NCBI RefSeq assembly: GCF_015706575.1
Contig: NW_024037053.1
Location: 806,001-870,000, forward strand
Length of the DNA: 64,000 nucleotides
Reading direction: 5' to 3'
Origin: Patiria miniata
Taxonomy: Eukaryota; Echinodermata; Asteroidea; Valvatida; Asterinidae
Position numbers and translations under genes: made by a program. Within the stretch, counting starts at the first letter, position 1, and each line of letters opens with the position of its first letter. The notes below the pieces were generated by a model. It worked only from the letters and a program-made list of their open reading frames with translations. It did no database searches and had not been told where the DNA came from. This document shows positions 21,201 through 25,724 of the stretch, one piece after another.

Positions 21201-23841
21201 GTTGGGCTTGAAAGGGGCACACAGAGAGCGAATTGAGCGCATCGTAAGTGCAGGATGAGCGCAGGACGAGCCTGGACAAAATAATGGTCTGATGGACAAA
21301 ATAATGGTCTGATGCAAAATTCATGTGAATAAAATTTTATTCAAATAAAACTTACTGAGGAGACAACATTCTGTAGTACAGTTTGCAGAACTGCGAAGCC
21401 AGAAAACAGATATCCGTTGGCAGGACAGTTGTAGTTGACCAGTCCAGGAGGCTCTCCGTAGGATGCACGGCATGAAGCTGTTGGATGAAAATAGCAATCC
21501 AAAGAGAGGTCGAGACTTTTCTCAAAGTAAGGAATTCCCTCCGTGCTCACATCCCTCACAATGTATGACTTAAAGGAAGCATCCTTCATTTGTAATTTGT
21601 GCATTATGTTCATTTGAAGCAACAAAAAGTGCTCAAAATCTAGAGAAGGGTGCTGAACAGCTAACCTGAAGAACTTTCAGCTCAGTGAATGCTATATATT
21701 CCTAGAAACCATAATTCTAGGATCTCGATTTCAAATCAAAAGTTGCCGAGTTGTTTGAATTGGGCCTGAATTCAGCATCCGAGACACGTTTTCACCGAGC
21801 TGATTGCAGCTACGCGATGTCGTGCACTGTAATGATGCGTCTTTAGACGCATCGTTGAAAAGGCCTTCTTTCATCGATTTCTTCAAAATGACAGTATGCC
21901 ATAAATAATAATTTCACAGGGAGTTTAGTTCCTTAGTATCTTTCAACCAAGTATGTTTTTCATCAATAATTGCGTCAGTTACTACATGTTTGTATTTGGA
22001 TAGCTGCAAATGATGGACTGTAGCTTGAAGGTGTTAGGCAGGCTTTGCAGATTGGCAAGCCCTTAGACTGCTGAAGTTTGCAGATGGTCTGCAGACTTTG
22101 TTTTGAAGCTTCGACCTTACACGTACCTTGTGAAGCAAACCGGGAGTCGCTGCCGGTGGGCGGCATCTGCTCGAACGGCATGCGTATAGCCACCTCGAGG
22201 TTCTGCGGGAAGTCCGCGCCGAAGACGACACCGATGGTGAACGGAGGCGTCCCCTGCGTCTGGTAAGCCGCCGCCATGCTCGCCTCGTCAGCGAAGGACA
22301 CAAACTGCGATGGCGCATCATCGCCGAGGGCACTCTTGATCCTGTCCATCACCTCCAGGGTGTCGGTGTTGTTGGGCGTGAACGCCCAGGGCTTGGAGGC
22401 GTTCGGCTTAAACATTTGCACGCTGCCGTTGGCGTCCAGCATTGGGTAGTTTTGGAAATTGTTGTAGGGGACGGCTTCGTAGATCCGCGGCTTGTTGGTC
22501 AGATTGACAATGGCGATGGTGGCAACGATCAAAATGGGTACGAAAAATTCCTTTGATGGTAGGTGAAGGGGGGAGGAAGAAGTCAAGATTAAATACTGCT
22601 TATGACCTCCCTCATCTGGGATCTGAAGCACATAATCTTTTGGACTTGGCAACAAAATTTTGAACAAGGACAGAAGCAGGACCGAAGCTGCCAACACTAG
22701 CGAACATTATGCAAATATTGAATGCTTCGAGTGGTGTAGTAAAACTAGCCTCCCGAGGCCATTCTATGGACCATTCTATTTTCCCGAGGTGAAGCCGAGG
22801 GAAAATAGAATGGTCCATGGATCACCGAGGGAGGCTAGTTTTACTTCACCACGAGATAAAGCATTCAATATTTGTTTTATAACACTTCACCCACAGATTC
22901 TGCTTGATTTTAATATTTTACATTATTTAAATCTGAACACAGTTGAAATAAACTTCAATTTCAATACAAAATTGGTGGAAAATGTATTTCTCTCTTAAAA
23001 ACTAACCCTTCACGAAATGTTTGAACCCAAGTCTGCGGCGCACTCTCTTTGGAATAAAACGCGCTACGCACAACGCGCAACGCGCACACCAGCATGCATT
23101 TGCACACAAATACCGCGCCGTGGAAATAGTACTTTGGTTGCTAATGGTATAGTACTTTGGTTGCTATGCGCATAGCACTTTTGGCCGTGCACAGAAAGAT
23201 AGCAAAATTAGAAGTAACATGTGACTCGCTCTCGGCCAATCAAGACACAGAATCTGTGGGTGAGGAGTTATAATATGTTACATATCATGCTTCAATCAGT
23301 CAACCCCTCCTAGGCCAACATGCATTCTGTGCCAAGTTGTCCGTTCAGTCAAAATCAATCAAGTGACTATTTTCAACAGTTAAGAGCTCCCAGCCTACGG
23401 TACATAAAGCAGGGTTGACTGGCTGTGACTGTAACTTGATACAGCTATGCTTTGACTGTAGGTGATTGATAAGCAAGAACATAGCCAAACAACTTAAGCA
23501 CGCCACGACGGTTACAAAACGTCACGGCCAAAGTCATCTGCAGCGGATATGCGCACGAGTTTGCGTTGTTCGCGCAAAGCAAAAGGAAATGCTCATTTAC
23601 TGATTGTGCATTTCGGTTTTGTGCGTATCGGCTTCGATAACGCACCTGTATAGAATACAAACACAGATATTTTTAGCCGTACAAAAGCCGTACAAAATTT
23701 CAGGTTTTCCATACATGTATGTTTGTGCACACAACCCCACTTTAAATTTCTTACCTGAAATAACATCTGGCCCGATCGTATCTTAATCAAGAAGTTCCGA
23801 TAGAGGAGATAATATGTCTGACGCCAGAATGACGCTGCCAT
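1..23841 (-). CDS. ABCA5: ABCA5-like ABC transporter, subfamily A (20 exons, 3' part outside window)
   Basis: Twenty exons join in phase to about 1177 codons from Met1. Order: N-terminal membrane segment (about 30-46), large exofacial loop, TMD1 with a cytosolic EKEKKIKE motif (266-273), then NBD1 with Walker [10 protein letters not shown] (539-547), Q-loop Gln588, signature LSGGQ (640-644), Walker B ILFLDE (660-665) and switch His696. After it come the A-subfamily motif [13 protein letters not shown] (807-819), a second membrane segment (about 900-918), its exofacial loop, and TMD2 breaking off at the window edge. Human ABCA5 is about 1640 residues, so TMD2's end and NBD2 lie to the left. 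ABCA5 rather than ABCA1/A3 is favoured by the start (WRQTxxLLxxNxLIK), DEADILADxKAV, VIPGxxG and SVAPHS/AVAPHS, compared from memory. In mammals ABCA5 is a late-endosomal/lysosomal lipid transporter. Paralogy within ABCA5/6/8/9/10 cannot be settled here. Confidence 0.93.
312..807 (-). mobile_element. Family D MITE, copy 1 (8-bp target duplication)
   Basis: The ends are inverted: CATAAAGCTGTATTAAATTA at left and a matching TAATTTAATATAGCTCTATG at right. An 8-bp duplication GGAAAAAC flanks it at 304-311 and 808-815. The 496-bp interior matches the copy at 2840-3342 in opposite orientation. An 8-bp duplication fits hAT-like insertion; there is no transposase. It lies in transporter intron 19 and appears to truncate a LINE fragment. 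Confidence 0.8.
820..1075 (-). mobile_element. LINE fragment, C-terminal end of reverse transcriptase
   Basis: Minus-strand translation reads [17 protein letters not shown], then [11 protein letters not shown] and [10 protein letters not shown]. This is the typical C-terminal end of CR1/L2/Jockey-type non-LTR reverse transcriptases. It is a short remnant in intron 19, lying close to the donor of exon 19. Confidence 0.75.
1099..1353 (-). CDS. ABCA5: ABCA5-like exon 19 (residues 1009-1093)
   Basis: Eighty-five codons encoding [20 protein letters not shown], the conserved loop-to-membrane transition (FNxTxxHSLPxLxN), then the helix [20 protein letters not shown]. It ends KEKQ before a GTAACA donor. 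The acceptor CTCCAG has a weak pyrimidine tract, but phase supports it. Confidence 0.9.
1354..1927. other. Intron 18 stretch without recognisable element
   Basis: AT-rich intronic DNA with a short ATT/ATA-rich patch near 1617-1645. Open frames here have no recognisable domain. Confidence 0.5.
1928..2080 (-). repeat. tRNA-headed SINE, family V, copy 1 (diverged)
   Basis: Shares the core 'actcctgggtggagagaggca', a 'gcccaag.acaca' block and a degenerate B-box-like 'aggatttgaaccc' with copies at 2425-2710, 14986-15197 and 43590-43735. It reads as a SINE on the minus strand. Confidence 0.7.
2425..2710 (-). repeat. tRNA-headed SINE, family V, copy 2 (most complete)
   Basis: On the minus strand it has an A-box-like head (gcctagtggttag), a B-box-like GGGGTTCGAATCC, the conserved block TCCTTGGGCAAGCCACTTC, then CCACTTGCCTCTCTCCACCC. 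The tail includes 'gtgaaagactttac'. The arrangement is a tRNA-derived SINE; it lacks the folding of a working tRNA. Confidence 0.8.
2840..3342 (+). mobile_element. Family D MITE, copy 2, inserted at a splice donor
   Basis: About 503 bp with inverted ends CATAGAGCTATATTAAATTA / TAATTTAATATAGCTCTATG. A perfect 8-bp duplication GTTTTGAC flanks it at 2832-2839 and 3343-3350. The right-hand duplication, read on the minus strand as GTCAAAAC, forms intron positions +5 to +12 after exon 18. Confidence 0.85.
3355..3482 (-). CDS. ABCA5: ABCA5-like exon 18 (residues 966-1008)
   Basis: Encodes part of the second exofacial loop, with [19 protein letters not shown] similar to the SDYVSVAPHSAALNV region of ABCA5. 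The donor reads AAT|GTGAGTCA. The bases from +5 to +12 are the target duplication of a MITE inserted immediately downstream (2840-3342). Confidence 0.88.
3483..4194. other. Intron 17 stretch, nothing recognised
   Basis: No exon, SINE or inverted repeat is visible between exon 18 and the SINE at 4195. The open frames lack family motifs. Confidence 0.4.
4195..4535 (-). repeat. tRNA-headed SINE with CCGG-rich body (family S)
   Basis: On the minus strand the head carries 'gtggcttgtgcgtaaagcg' (A-box-like) and GGTTCGAATCC (B box). A GC-rich body with 'ttcctccctccgg' follows, ending in an (ATT)n tail at 4194-4210. Single copy in this window; about 340 bp. Confidence 0.75.
4975..5361 (-). mobile_element. 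LINE 3' fragment (CR1/L2-like reverse transcriptase C-terminus)
   Basis: An uninterrupted frame of about 123 codons reads [18 protein letters not shown], then [17 protein letters not shown] and [15 protein letters not shown]. This is the classic C-terminal stretch of CR1/L2-group LINE proteins, with the stop close to a short AT-rich 3' tail. It lies in intron 17 in the same orientation as the host gene. Confidence 0.85.
5508..5885. repeat. Family E repeat: TTAACCCTAA-ended element with 'atccatcaaaatcc' array
   Basis: Starts GTTAACCCTAA and ends near GTTGGGGTTAA. The interior is an irregular array of 'gaatccatcaaaatccccca'. Related copies lie at 10442-10802 and 47718-48056. The inverted ends suggest a MITE that captured or grew a minisatellite. 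Confidence 0.65.
5912..6116 (-). CDS. ABCA5: ABCA5-like exon 17 (residues 898-965)
   Basis: Encodes the first membrane helix of TMD2 ([18 protein letters not shown]) and the beginning of the second exofacial loop, which is rich in Pro, Ser and Leu. The acceptor is CTGCAG and the donor GGGG|GTAAGT. Confidence 0.9.
6117..7270. other. Intron 16, mostly unrecognised
   Basis: No exon signal. Around 7070-7180 there is a diverged, reverse-oriented stretch resembling family I (see 10244-10456), with 'tagtttttatgctaatgaaaatttc'. The rest shows no repeat I can name. Confidence 0.4.
7271..7443 (-). CDS. ABCA5: ABCA5-like exon 16 (residues 840-897)
   Basis: Encodes a low-conservation linker ([14 protein letters not shown]) and then [17 protein letters not shown], the amphipathic start of the second half, equivalent to the N-terminal LxxKxxxxxxRD pattern. 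The donor is GCG|GTAAGT. Confidence 0.9.
7800..8090. repeat. Family G repeat pieces ('agggtaggggctgtcagaat')
   Basis: The 7850-7945 stretch resembles the reverse complement of 27265-27335 ('gacagcccctaccctaatt'), and a similar 'ggaagcagaa...tttggcct' end recurs near 56410-56445. Two short direct copies of 'ctgagctctccagagacctcataaatat' occur at about 7718 and 7990. Confidence 0.5.
8202..8372 (-). CDS. ABCA5: ABCA5-like exon 15 (residues 783-839)
   Basis: Encodes the A-subfamily regulatory motif [16 protein letters not shown], followed by an acidic linker rich in Glu and Asp that leads to the second half of the transporter. Confidence 0.94.
8478..8705 (+). repeat. tRNA-headed SINE, family C, copy 1
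   Basis: Head 'ctcggtggtcgagtggtaag' (A-box-like) and 'gtgggttccagtcccact' (B-box-like), then 'tttttccaactttcactcgg', 'acactgagtatacagtg' and a shared 3' end. Matches 16247-16500 nearly end to end and the palindromic copy at 15913-16215. Confidence 0.8.
8721..8860 (-). CDS. ABCA5: ABCA5-like exon 14 (residues 736-782)
   Basis: Encodes a regulatory segment following NBD1 ([15 protein letters not shown], then ELAYTLPLQ). The arrangement matches the ABCA regulatory domain. Both flanking codons (Gly736, Asp783) are split and close in phase. Confidence 0.9.
9160..9250 (-). CDS. ABCA5: ABCA5-like exon 13 (residues 706-735)
   Basis: Encodes [20 protein letters not shown] then [10 protein letters not shown], the C-terminal end of NBD1 (GxLxCxGSSxFLKxxxGxGYxL family pattern). 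Confidence 0.93.
9707..9845 (-). CDS. ABCA5: ABCA5-like exon 12, Walker B / D-loop / switch (residues 660-705)
   Basis: Encodes Walker [14 protein letters not shown] with catalytic Glu665 and the D-loop, then [14 protein letters not shown] with the switch histidine 696. All residues needed for ATP hydrolysis at this site are present. Confidence 0.96.
10244..10456. repeat. Family I interspersed repeat, copy 1
   Basis: Closely similar to 29885-30105: shared 'ttttggtgctgaaa', 'gaggtttctgcc.gaaatgacatcacac', 'agcataaaaaccaaaaa.ggcaccaaa' and 'ggttaaatgggacacaaa'. Intronic here (intron 11), intergenic there. Confidence 0.7.
10442..10802. repeat. Family E repeat, copy 2
   Basis: Opens TTAACCCTAACTCCCTAG and closes GGTTAGGGTTAA, with 'ccatcaaaatccatca' units inside. 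It overlaps the end of the family I copy. Confidence 0.65.
10850..10969 (-). CDS. ABCA5: ABCA5-like exon 11, ABC signature (residues 620-659)
   Basis: Forty codons holding the ABC signature LSGGQKRKL (from residue 640) and the helix up to GDPK just before Walker B. Confidence 0.96.
11249..11765. repeat. GACTCA satellite in intron 10
   Basis: About 15 diverged units of roughly 33-36 bp built on 'ttgacccaattgactcacga' and 'cccagactcagcc'. The unit length keeps frames open by chance ([11 protein letters not shown] on minus, [11 protein letters not shown] on plus). A sister array lies at 14408-14705 in intron 8. Confidence 0.85.
11715..12178. repeat. 230-bp tandem duplication spanning the exon 10 donor
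   Basis: Copy A (11715-11944) and copy B (about 11945-12178) share long identical stretches, including 'ccaggcttgactcaagtgac', 'gtgacgctggtttccaaaac' and 'caaggattattacctcagca'. Copy B contains the real donor and the last ~30 nt of exon 10. Copy A carries a diverged version of the same exon end, with a donor at 11910/11911. Confidence 0.85.
12148..12434 (-). CDS. ABCA5: ABCA5-like exon 10, NBD1 Walker A and Q-loop (residues 524-619)
   Basis: Encodes [18 protein letters not shown], the Walker A of NBD1 with Lys545, then the Q-loop MGVCPQDN with Gln588. Its last ~30 nt and donor (GAG|GTAATA) are duplicated nearby in the downstream intron around 11911-11943. Confidence 0.96.
12916..12980 (-). 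CDS. ABCA5: ABCA5-like exon 9 (residues 502-523)
   Basis: A small 65-nt exon encoding [20 protein letters not shown], the first strand of NBD1. It was found from the phase left by exon 8; the split Arg and Gly codons close exactly on both sides. Confidence 0.9.
12981..13744. other. Intron 8 stretch, nothing recognised
   Basis: Low-complexity AT-rich and unique-looking sequence between exon 9 and the family F element. No splice-bounded frame with a known motif. Confidence 0.4.
13745..14408. mobile_element. Family F MITE, copy 1 (enlarged)
   Basis: Left end 'aaaaaaaagtctctggtttc' and right end 'cagaaaccggagactt' are inverted, as in the ~375-bp copies at 40505-40876 and 49717-50095. This copy is about 290 bp longer, with unrelated sequence between about 13875 and 14205, so it probably took a later insertion. 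It abuts the satellite at 14408. Confidence 0.7.
14408..14705. repeat. GACTCA satellite in intron 8
   Basis: About eight units of 'ttgacccaattgactcacga' type, the same family as 11249-11765 but separated from it by two exons. Confidence 0.8.
14752..14923 (-). CDS. ABCA5: ABCA5-like exon 8 (residues 445-501)
   Basis: Encodes [11 protein letters not shown] then MPSYWG, matching the family pattern before NBD1, followed by an acidic linker rich in Asp/Glu/Val. It ends AG|G, splitting Arg502. Confidence 0.92.
14986..15197 (-). repeat. tRNA-headed SINE, family V, copy 3 (head lost)
   Basis: Matches 2425-2710 from the tail ('agccaatgtgg.ccatcagg') through 'actcctgggtggagagaggc' and 'gtggcttgcccaagg', then stops before the B box. 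Confidence 0.75.
15494..15635 (-). CDS. ABCA5: ABCA5-like exon 7 (residues 398-444)
   Basis: Encodes a short loop (GPGIQFDNI) and the last TMD1 helix ([17 protein letters not shown]), ending NVIPG across the splice. YxDxVIPG is the conserved exit of TMD1 in this family. Confidence 0.93.
15913..16215. repeat. Palindromic (head-to-head) SINE, family C
   Basis: Two family C copies point away from each other about a ~35-bp centre (about 16055-16090). Arms of about 130 bp are near-exact inverted copies, sharing 'acctcccgagtgaaagttgg' / 'ccaactttcactcgggaggt'. It lies in intron 6. Confidence 0.85.
16240..16500 (+). repeat. tRNA-headed SINE, family C, copy 3
   Basis: About 250 bp with 'gctcggtggtcgagtggtaa', GGTTCGAGTCCC and the same 3' half as 8478-8705. 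It sits directly downstream of the palindromic copy. Confidence 0.8.
16610..16800 (-). CDS. ABCA5: ABCA5-like exon 6 (residues 334-397)
   Basis: Encodes the [16 protein letters not shown] motif region typical of the ABCA TMD1 (SxxxxxFFxKA) and another helix pair. It ends in ALAIDQ before a GTATGT donor. Confidence 0.93.
17034..17330 (+). mobile_element. Family A MITE, truncated copy
   Basis: The left ~300 bp of a family A element ('catttgtattttgtgcatta', 'ttctaggatctcg', 'gcgtctgagacacgttctca') runs directly into a second, near-complete copy at 17343. Confidence 0.75.
17343..17841 (+). mobile_element. Family A MITE, near-complete copy
   Basis: Inverted ends AAAGATATAGTCCATCATTT / AAATGATGGACTATAGCTTT, with TTAA at the right end only. 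Interior includes a perfect palindrome GTGCGTCTTAAGACGCAC. Other copies: 21585-22030, 25725-26690 (split), 30828-31346, 37898-38447, and subfamilies at 28577-29376 and 55546-56045. Confidence 0.85.
17960..18102 (-). CDS. ABCA5: ABCA5-like exon 5 (residues 286-333)
   Basis: Encodes two hydrophobic segments of TMD1 ([19 protein letters not shown] and [14 protein letters not shown]). The acceptor is CTCGCAG|G and the donor is ACAA|GTAAGT. Confidence 0.92.
18208..18631. mobile_element. 424-bp MITE with TA target duplication (TGTGACCTGTTCTGTC ends)
   Basis: Ends TGTGACCTGTTCTGTCAAAA / TTTTGACAGAACAGGTCACA are perfect inverted copies for 20 bp, with similarity extending ~65 bp, flanked by TA on both sides. 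The form fits a non-autonomous Tc1/mariner-type element. It lies in intron 4. A related single end occurs at about 51487. Confidence 0.85.
18690..18798 (-). repeat. tRNA-headed SINE, family R, copy 1
   Basis: On the minus strand: GCTAGCTCAGTTGTTAGAGC (A-box region), GCAGGTTCGAACC (B box), then 'ctccagtcagtatctttgtt' tail. The anticodon stem does not pair, so this is not a functional tRNA. A second copy is at 39236-39335. Confidence 0.75.
18899..19383. mobile_element. 485-bp fold-back MITE with TA target duplication (CAGGGTGAGT ends)
   Basis: Ends CAGGGTGAGTAAAAAAAAGC / inverted counterpart; both halves remain recognisable mirror images up to a centre near 19140. Flanked by TA at 18897-18898 and 19384-19385. 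CAGGG ends and TA duplication fit Tc1/mariner-like insertion. It is inserted in a GAGTAC-rich low-complexity patch. Confidence 0.88.
19550..20461. mobile_element. 912-bp inverted-repeat element (CGGGC.ATTCACA ends)
   Basis: The left ~60 bp (GCAGTGCGCCACCAAGAG) and an inner block with 'gtttgatacgtgataac' recur inverted at the right. An inner pair of blocks ('cccacgaacccgtcagaaca' inverted at about 20050) brackets a poly-C run at 19771-19787. No clear target duplication. Confidence 0.75.
20486..20709 (-). CDS. ABCA5: ABCA5-like exon 4 (residues 212-286)
   Basis: Encodes a membrane helix ([18 protein letters not shown]) followed by the cytosolic coupling element [16 protein letters not shown], a hallmark of ABCA transporters. 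The donor splits the Trp286 codon, which exon 5 completes. Confidence 0.95.
21356..21477 (-). CDS. ABCA5: ABCA5-like exon 3 (residues 171-211)
   Basis: Encodes the end of the first exofacial loop ([11 protein letters not shown], then [11 protein letters not shown]). The SGFxVLQ stretch matches ABCA5-group proteins, and flanking phases agree (2 nt in, 0 out). Confidence 0.92.
21585..22030 (+). mobile_element. Family A MITE copy in intron 2
   Basis: Contains the family A landmarks 'catttgtaatttgtgcatta', 'ttctaggatctcgatttcaa' and the right end 'caaatgatggactgtagctt'. Shortened relative to the ~550-bp copy at 37898. Confidence 0.8.
22127..22550 (-). CDS. ABCA5: ABCA5-like exon 2 (residues 30-170)
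   Basis: At 424 nt this is the largest exon. It encodes the first membrane helix ([17 protein letters not shown]) and most of the first exofacial loop, with several NxT/S sites (NLT, NGS, NAS, NNT). The acceptor follows a CT-rich tract and the donor is CAAG|GTACGT, with one base left over into exon 3. Confidence 0.92.
22710..22878. repeat. Hairpin: ~70-bp near-perfect inverted repeat in intron 1
   Basis: Arms 'atattgaatgcttcgagtgg' ... 'ccattctattttccc' pair with 'gggaaaatagaatgg' ... 'aaagcattcaatat' around a ~14-bp centre at about 22786-22799. A second pair, 'acttcacccacagattctg' (22886) and 'cagaatctgtgggtgagg' (23249), suggests a larger element reaching about 23280. Confidence 0.8.
23478..23745 (-). 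mobile_element. Family D MITE fragment beside exon 1
   Basis: Interior of family D ('ttgtgcatttcggttttg', 'gccgtacaaaagccgtacaa', 'gtttgtgcac') without its terminal repeats. It ends within about 10 bp of the exon 1 donor. Confidence 0.7.
23755..23841 (-). CDS. ABCA5: ABCA5-like exon 1 (residues 1-29)
   Basis: Begins at the ATG at 23841 and encodes [17 protein letters not shown] and onward, a basic cytosolic N-terminus that runs into the first membrane segment. The donor is CAG|GTAAGA. This Met is chosen because the WRQT...LIK pattern matches the N-terminus of vertebrate ABCA5. Confidence 0.9.
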
Positions 23842-23883
23842 GATGGTACTTTGTATCGGCCACTCTATTTATATGTATCACTT
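23842..23883 (-). other. ABCA5: 5' untranslated part of ABCA5-like exon 1 with upstream splice acceptor
   Basis: On the minus strand, a run of about 13 T ends in CAG 42 nt before the start codon. This is a strong splice acceptor, implying a non-coding first exon further right that I could not locate. A TATAAATAG string lies inside the 42 nt but is too close to the ATG to be the obvious promoter. Confidence 0.5.
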
Positions 23884-24357
23884 CTGAAAAAAAAAAAATA
23901 GGACAGAAAAAGTCAATCCAGTCATCACCGACTGTCAAAAAAGAACTGTTGCCATTAATTTCATTTTTTTTCCCTTAACATTTTAATCTGGCATGGGAGA
24001 TGTGACCAACAACTTGATATAATCACTCAGATTTATGGCCAAACGCTTCCAGTACACAGCTGCAGAAAGATTGATGATCAGATTTTTTGAAAGCTGTGGA
24101 TTCCCCTGCACGAGTACTGTCCCTCAGCAGTTCCAACTGTTAAGTGGAACATCCAAATGCATAGCCGACAACGCCCAATGTTCACATGAAGATGCCATAG
24201 GCTTGAGCACACTCAGAATAACATTAGTTATGCCTGCATGCACTTTAATTGTGCCATACGCGCAGAAATCAGTGTGTGCATGCGTCCAAGAGCTGTCACA
24301 AGTAGTACATGTACATGTACACATACAAAGTCTAGCACAATGTGCACTACCACATGT
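23884..24357. other. Upstream flank of ABCA5-like gene, nothing recognised
   Basis: No coding exon is visible. The region must hold or precede a non-coding first exon if the acceptor at 23884 is used, but no promoter can be assigned. Confidence 0.35.
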
Positions 24358-25162
24358 CATATGTGGGTCATTCCACCGGGTTGGGGAACAATATGTGTGA
24401 CATATGACCATATTATGAAAAGCAGTTGCTCTACATAATGTCTGTTGTTGGGTGTTTCACTACTGCAGATAGTTTGAAATCATTTCAAAGCATTTTGCCA
24501 AAAATATGAGCAAAAAATGTCATTTTGGATGTAACATTGACACCGTGTCAATGTTACGTCCAAATATGACATTTGAACCTTTTTTTAAAATTTCTGCGAA
24601 ACATTACCCAAATTCACTTTGCGTACTTCTTACTATACATGCAACACAATAAGAAAAGCTTTTGTTATGGTAGTCAGGTATCAAATGGAGTAGAAATGAT
24701 AGCTTGGTTGTGTGGATGTAACATTTACACGGCGTAAAACCCAAATGTCACACTTCCATTGAGTGATTTTTACACCGTTACATCCACACTTGAGGTATTG
24801 TTTCTGCTATATTTGAACCCCGACTATACCAAACAAAAGCTTTTCTTGGTGCTTAGGTGTCCAGTTGTAAATATGCAATGTCAGTTTGGGTAATATTTTA
24901 CATACGTGTAAAAAATGGCAAAAAAGAATATTTGGATGTAACATTGACACGGTGTCAATGTTACGTCTGAATTAATACATTTTTGCTCATATTTTGTCAA
25001 ATTACTTTCAAATGATTTCAAACTTTCTCAAGTATTGAAACACCCTAAGACACATATTATGTTGAGCAATTGTTTAGAATGCATTGATACTTTTCATAAT
25101 ATAACCAAATATATGGATGTAACATGCACTGTTTCCCAACCCGGTGAAATGCCCCATGTCCA
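24358..25162. mobile_element. ~805-bp inverted-repeat element with telescoped palindromes
   Basis: The left end 'cattccaccgggttgggg' is inverted at the right ('cccaacccggtgaaatg'). Inner pairs include 'gatttcaaac' blocks and 'ggatgtaacattgacaccgt', which is itself palindromic and occurs in both arms (about 24529 and 24934). A further pair, 'gtgtggatgtaac' / 'gttacatccacac', brackets the centre near 24755. Arms are diverged, so it is an older fold-back. Confidence 0.8.
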
Positions 25163-25724
25163 AACAGTCCAATCCAAAGTGTACTTTCCAATGTGATGTT
25201 CTCATTCGAGATTAAAAGCAAACAGCTCCATGGTGATACCATACACATGTGCTGGTACTAGCACGTTTGTTTATGGTGTACATGTAAATTGTAGATTTTT
25301 CTATTGTTCCTCTTCCCTTTTCCTTTGTTTATACCTTAACTTTTTTGCAACAGCTCTCATTGGTTTTGTACACGTATTCCTACCGAGGAGTCCTTGGTTT
25401 GGTTTGGTTCATCGATGATGTTGCATGTGTGTTTCCTTGATTTTCACCATAACAAACGCTTCAATGCACACATATGCCAGATTGCATGCAACGATCAACT
25501 ACGATACAATTACATACAAACATGTACAATTTCATGAGTTCTAAACATGTACCTGTACTACATGTATTTATTTTGCAGTCATGTATTTATTTTGTAGATT
25601 ATATTTCTAAGTTTTTCACTTTTCAGCGAGTGCAAGAATCCTAACATCAATCTGAAAACAGATTCCAGTTGAGTTTTGTTAAGTTTACTCTTCAGTGATA
25701 AAGTTACATGTGGAGTATCATTTG
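25163..25724. other. Intergenic stretch, nothing recognised
   Basis: AT-rich with scattered 'acatgta' words. No frame, repeat end or RNA signal that I can support. Confidence 0.4.

Noticed and set aside
1-23841. ABCA1 or ABCA3 as the identity of the transporter
   Set aside because: The N-terminus, the DEADILADxKAV and VAPHS stretches fit the ABCA5 group better; this is judged from memory and not by a tree.
23865-23873. TATAAATAG as the transporter's core promoter
   Set aside because: It lies about 25-30 bp before the ATG, so transcription would start at the start codon; a strong splice acceptor just upstream argues that this is leader sequence.
24035-24438. Overlapping ORFs on both strands upstream of the transporter
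   Set aside because: They lie largely in or beside an inverted-repeat element and have no recognisable domain.
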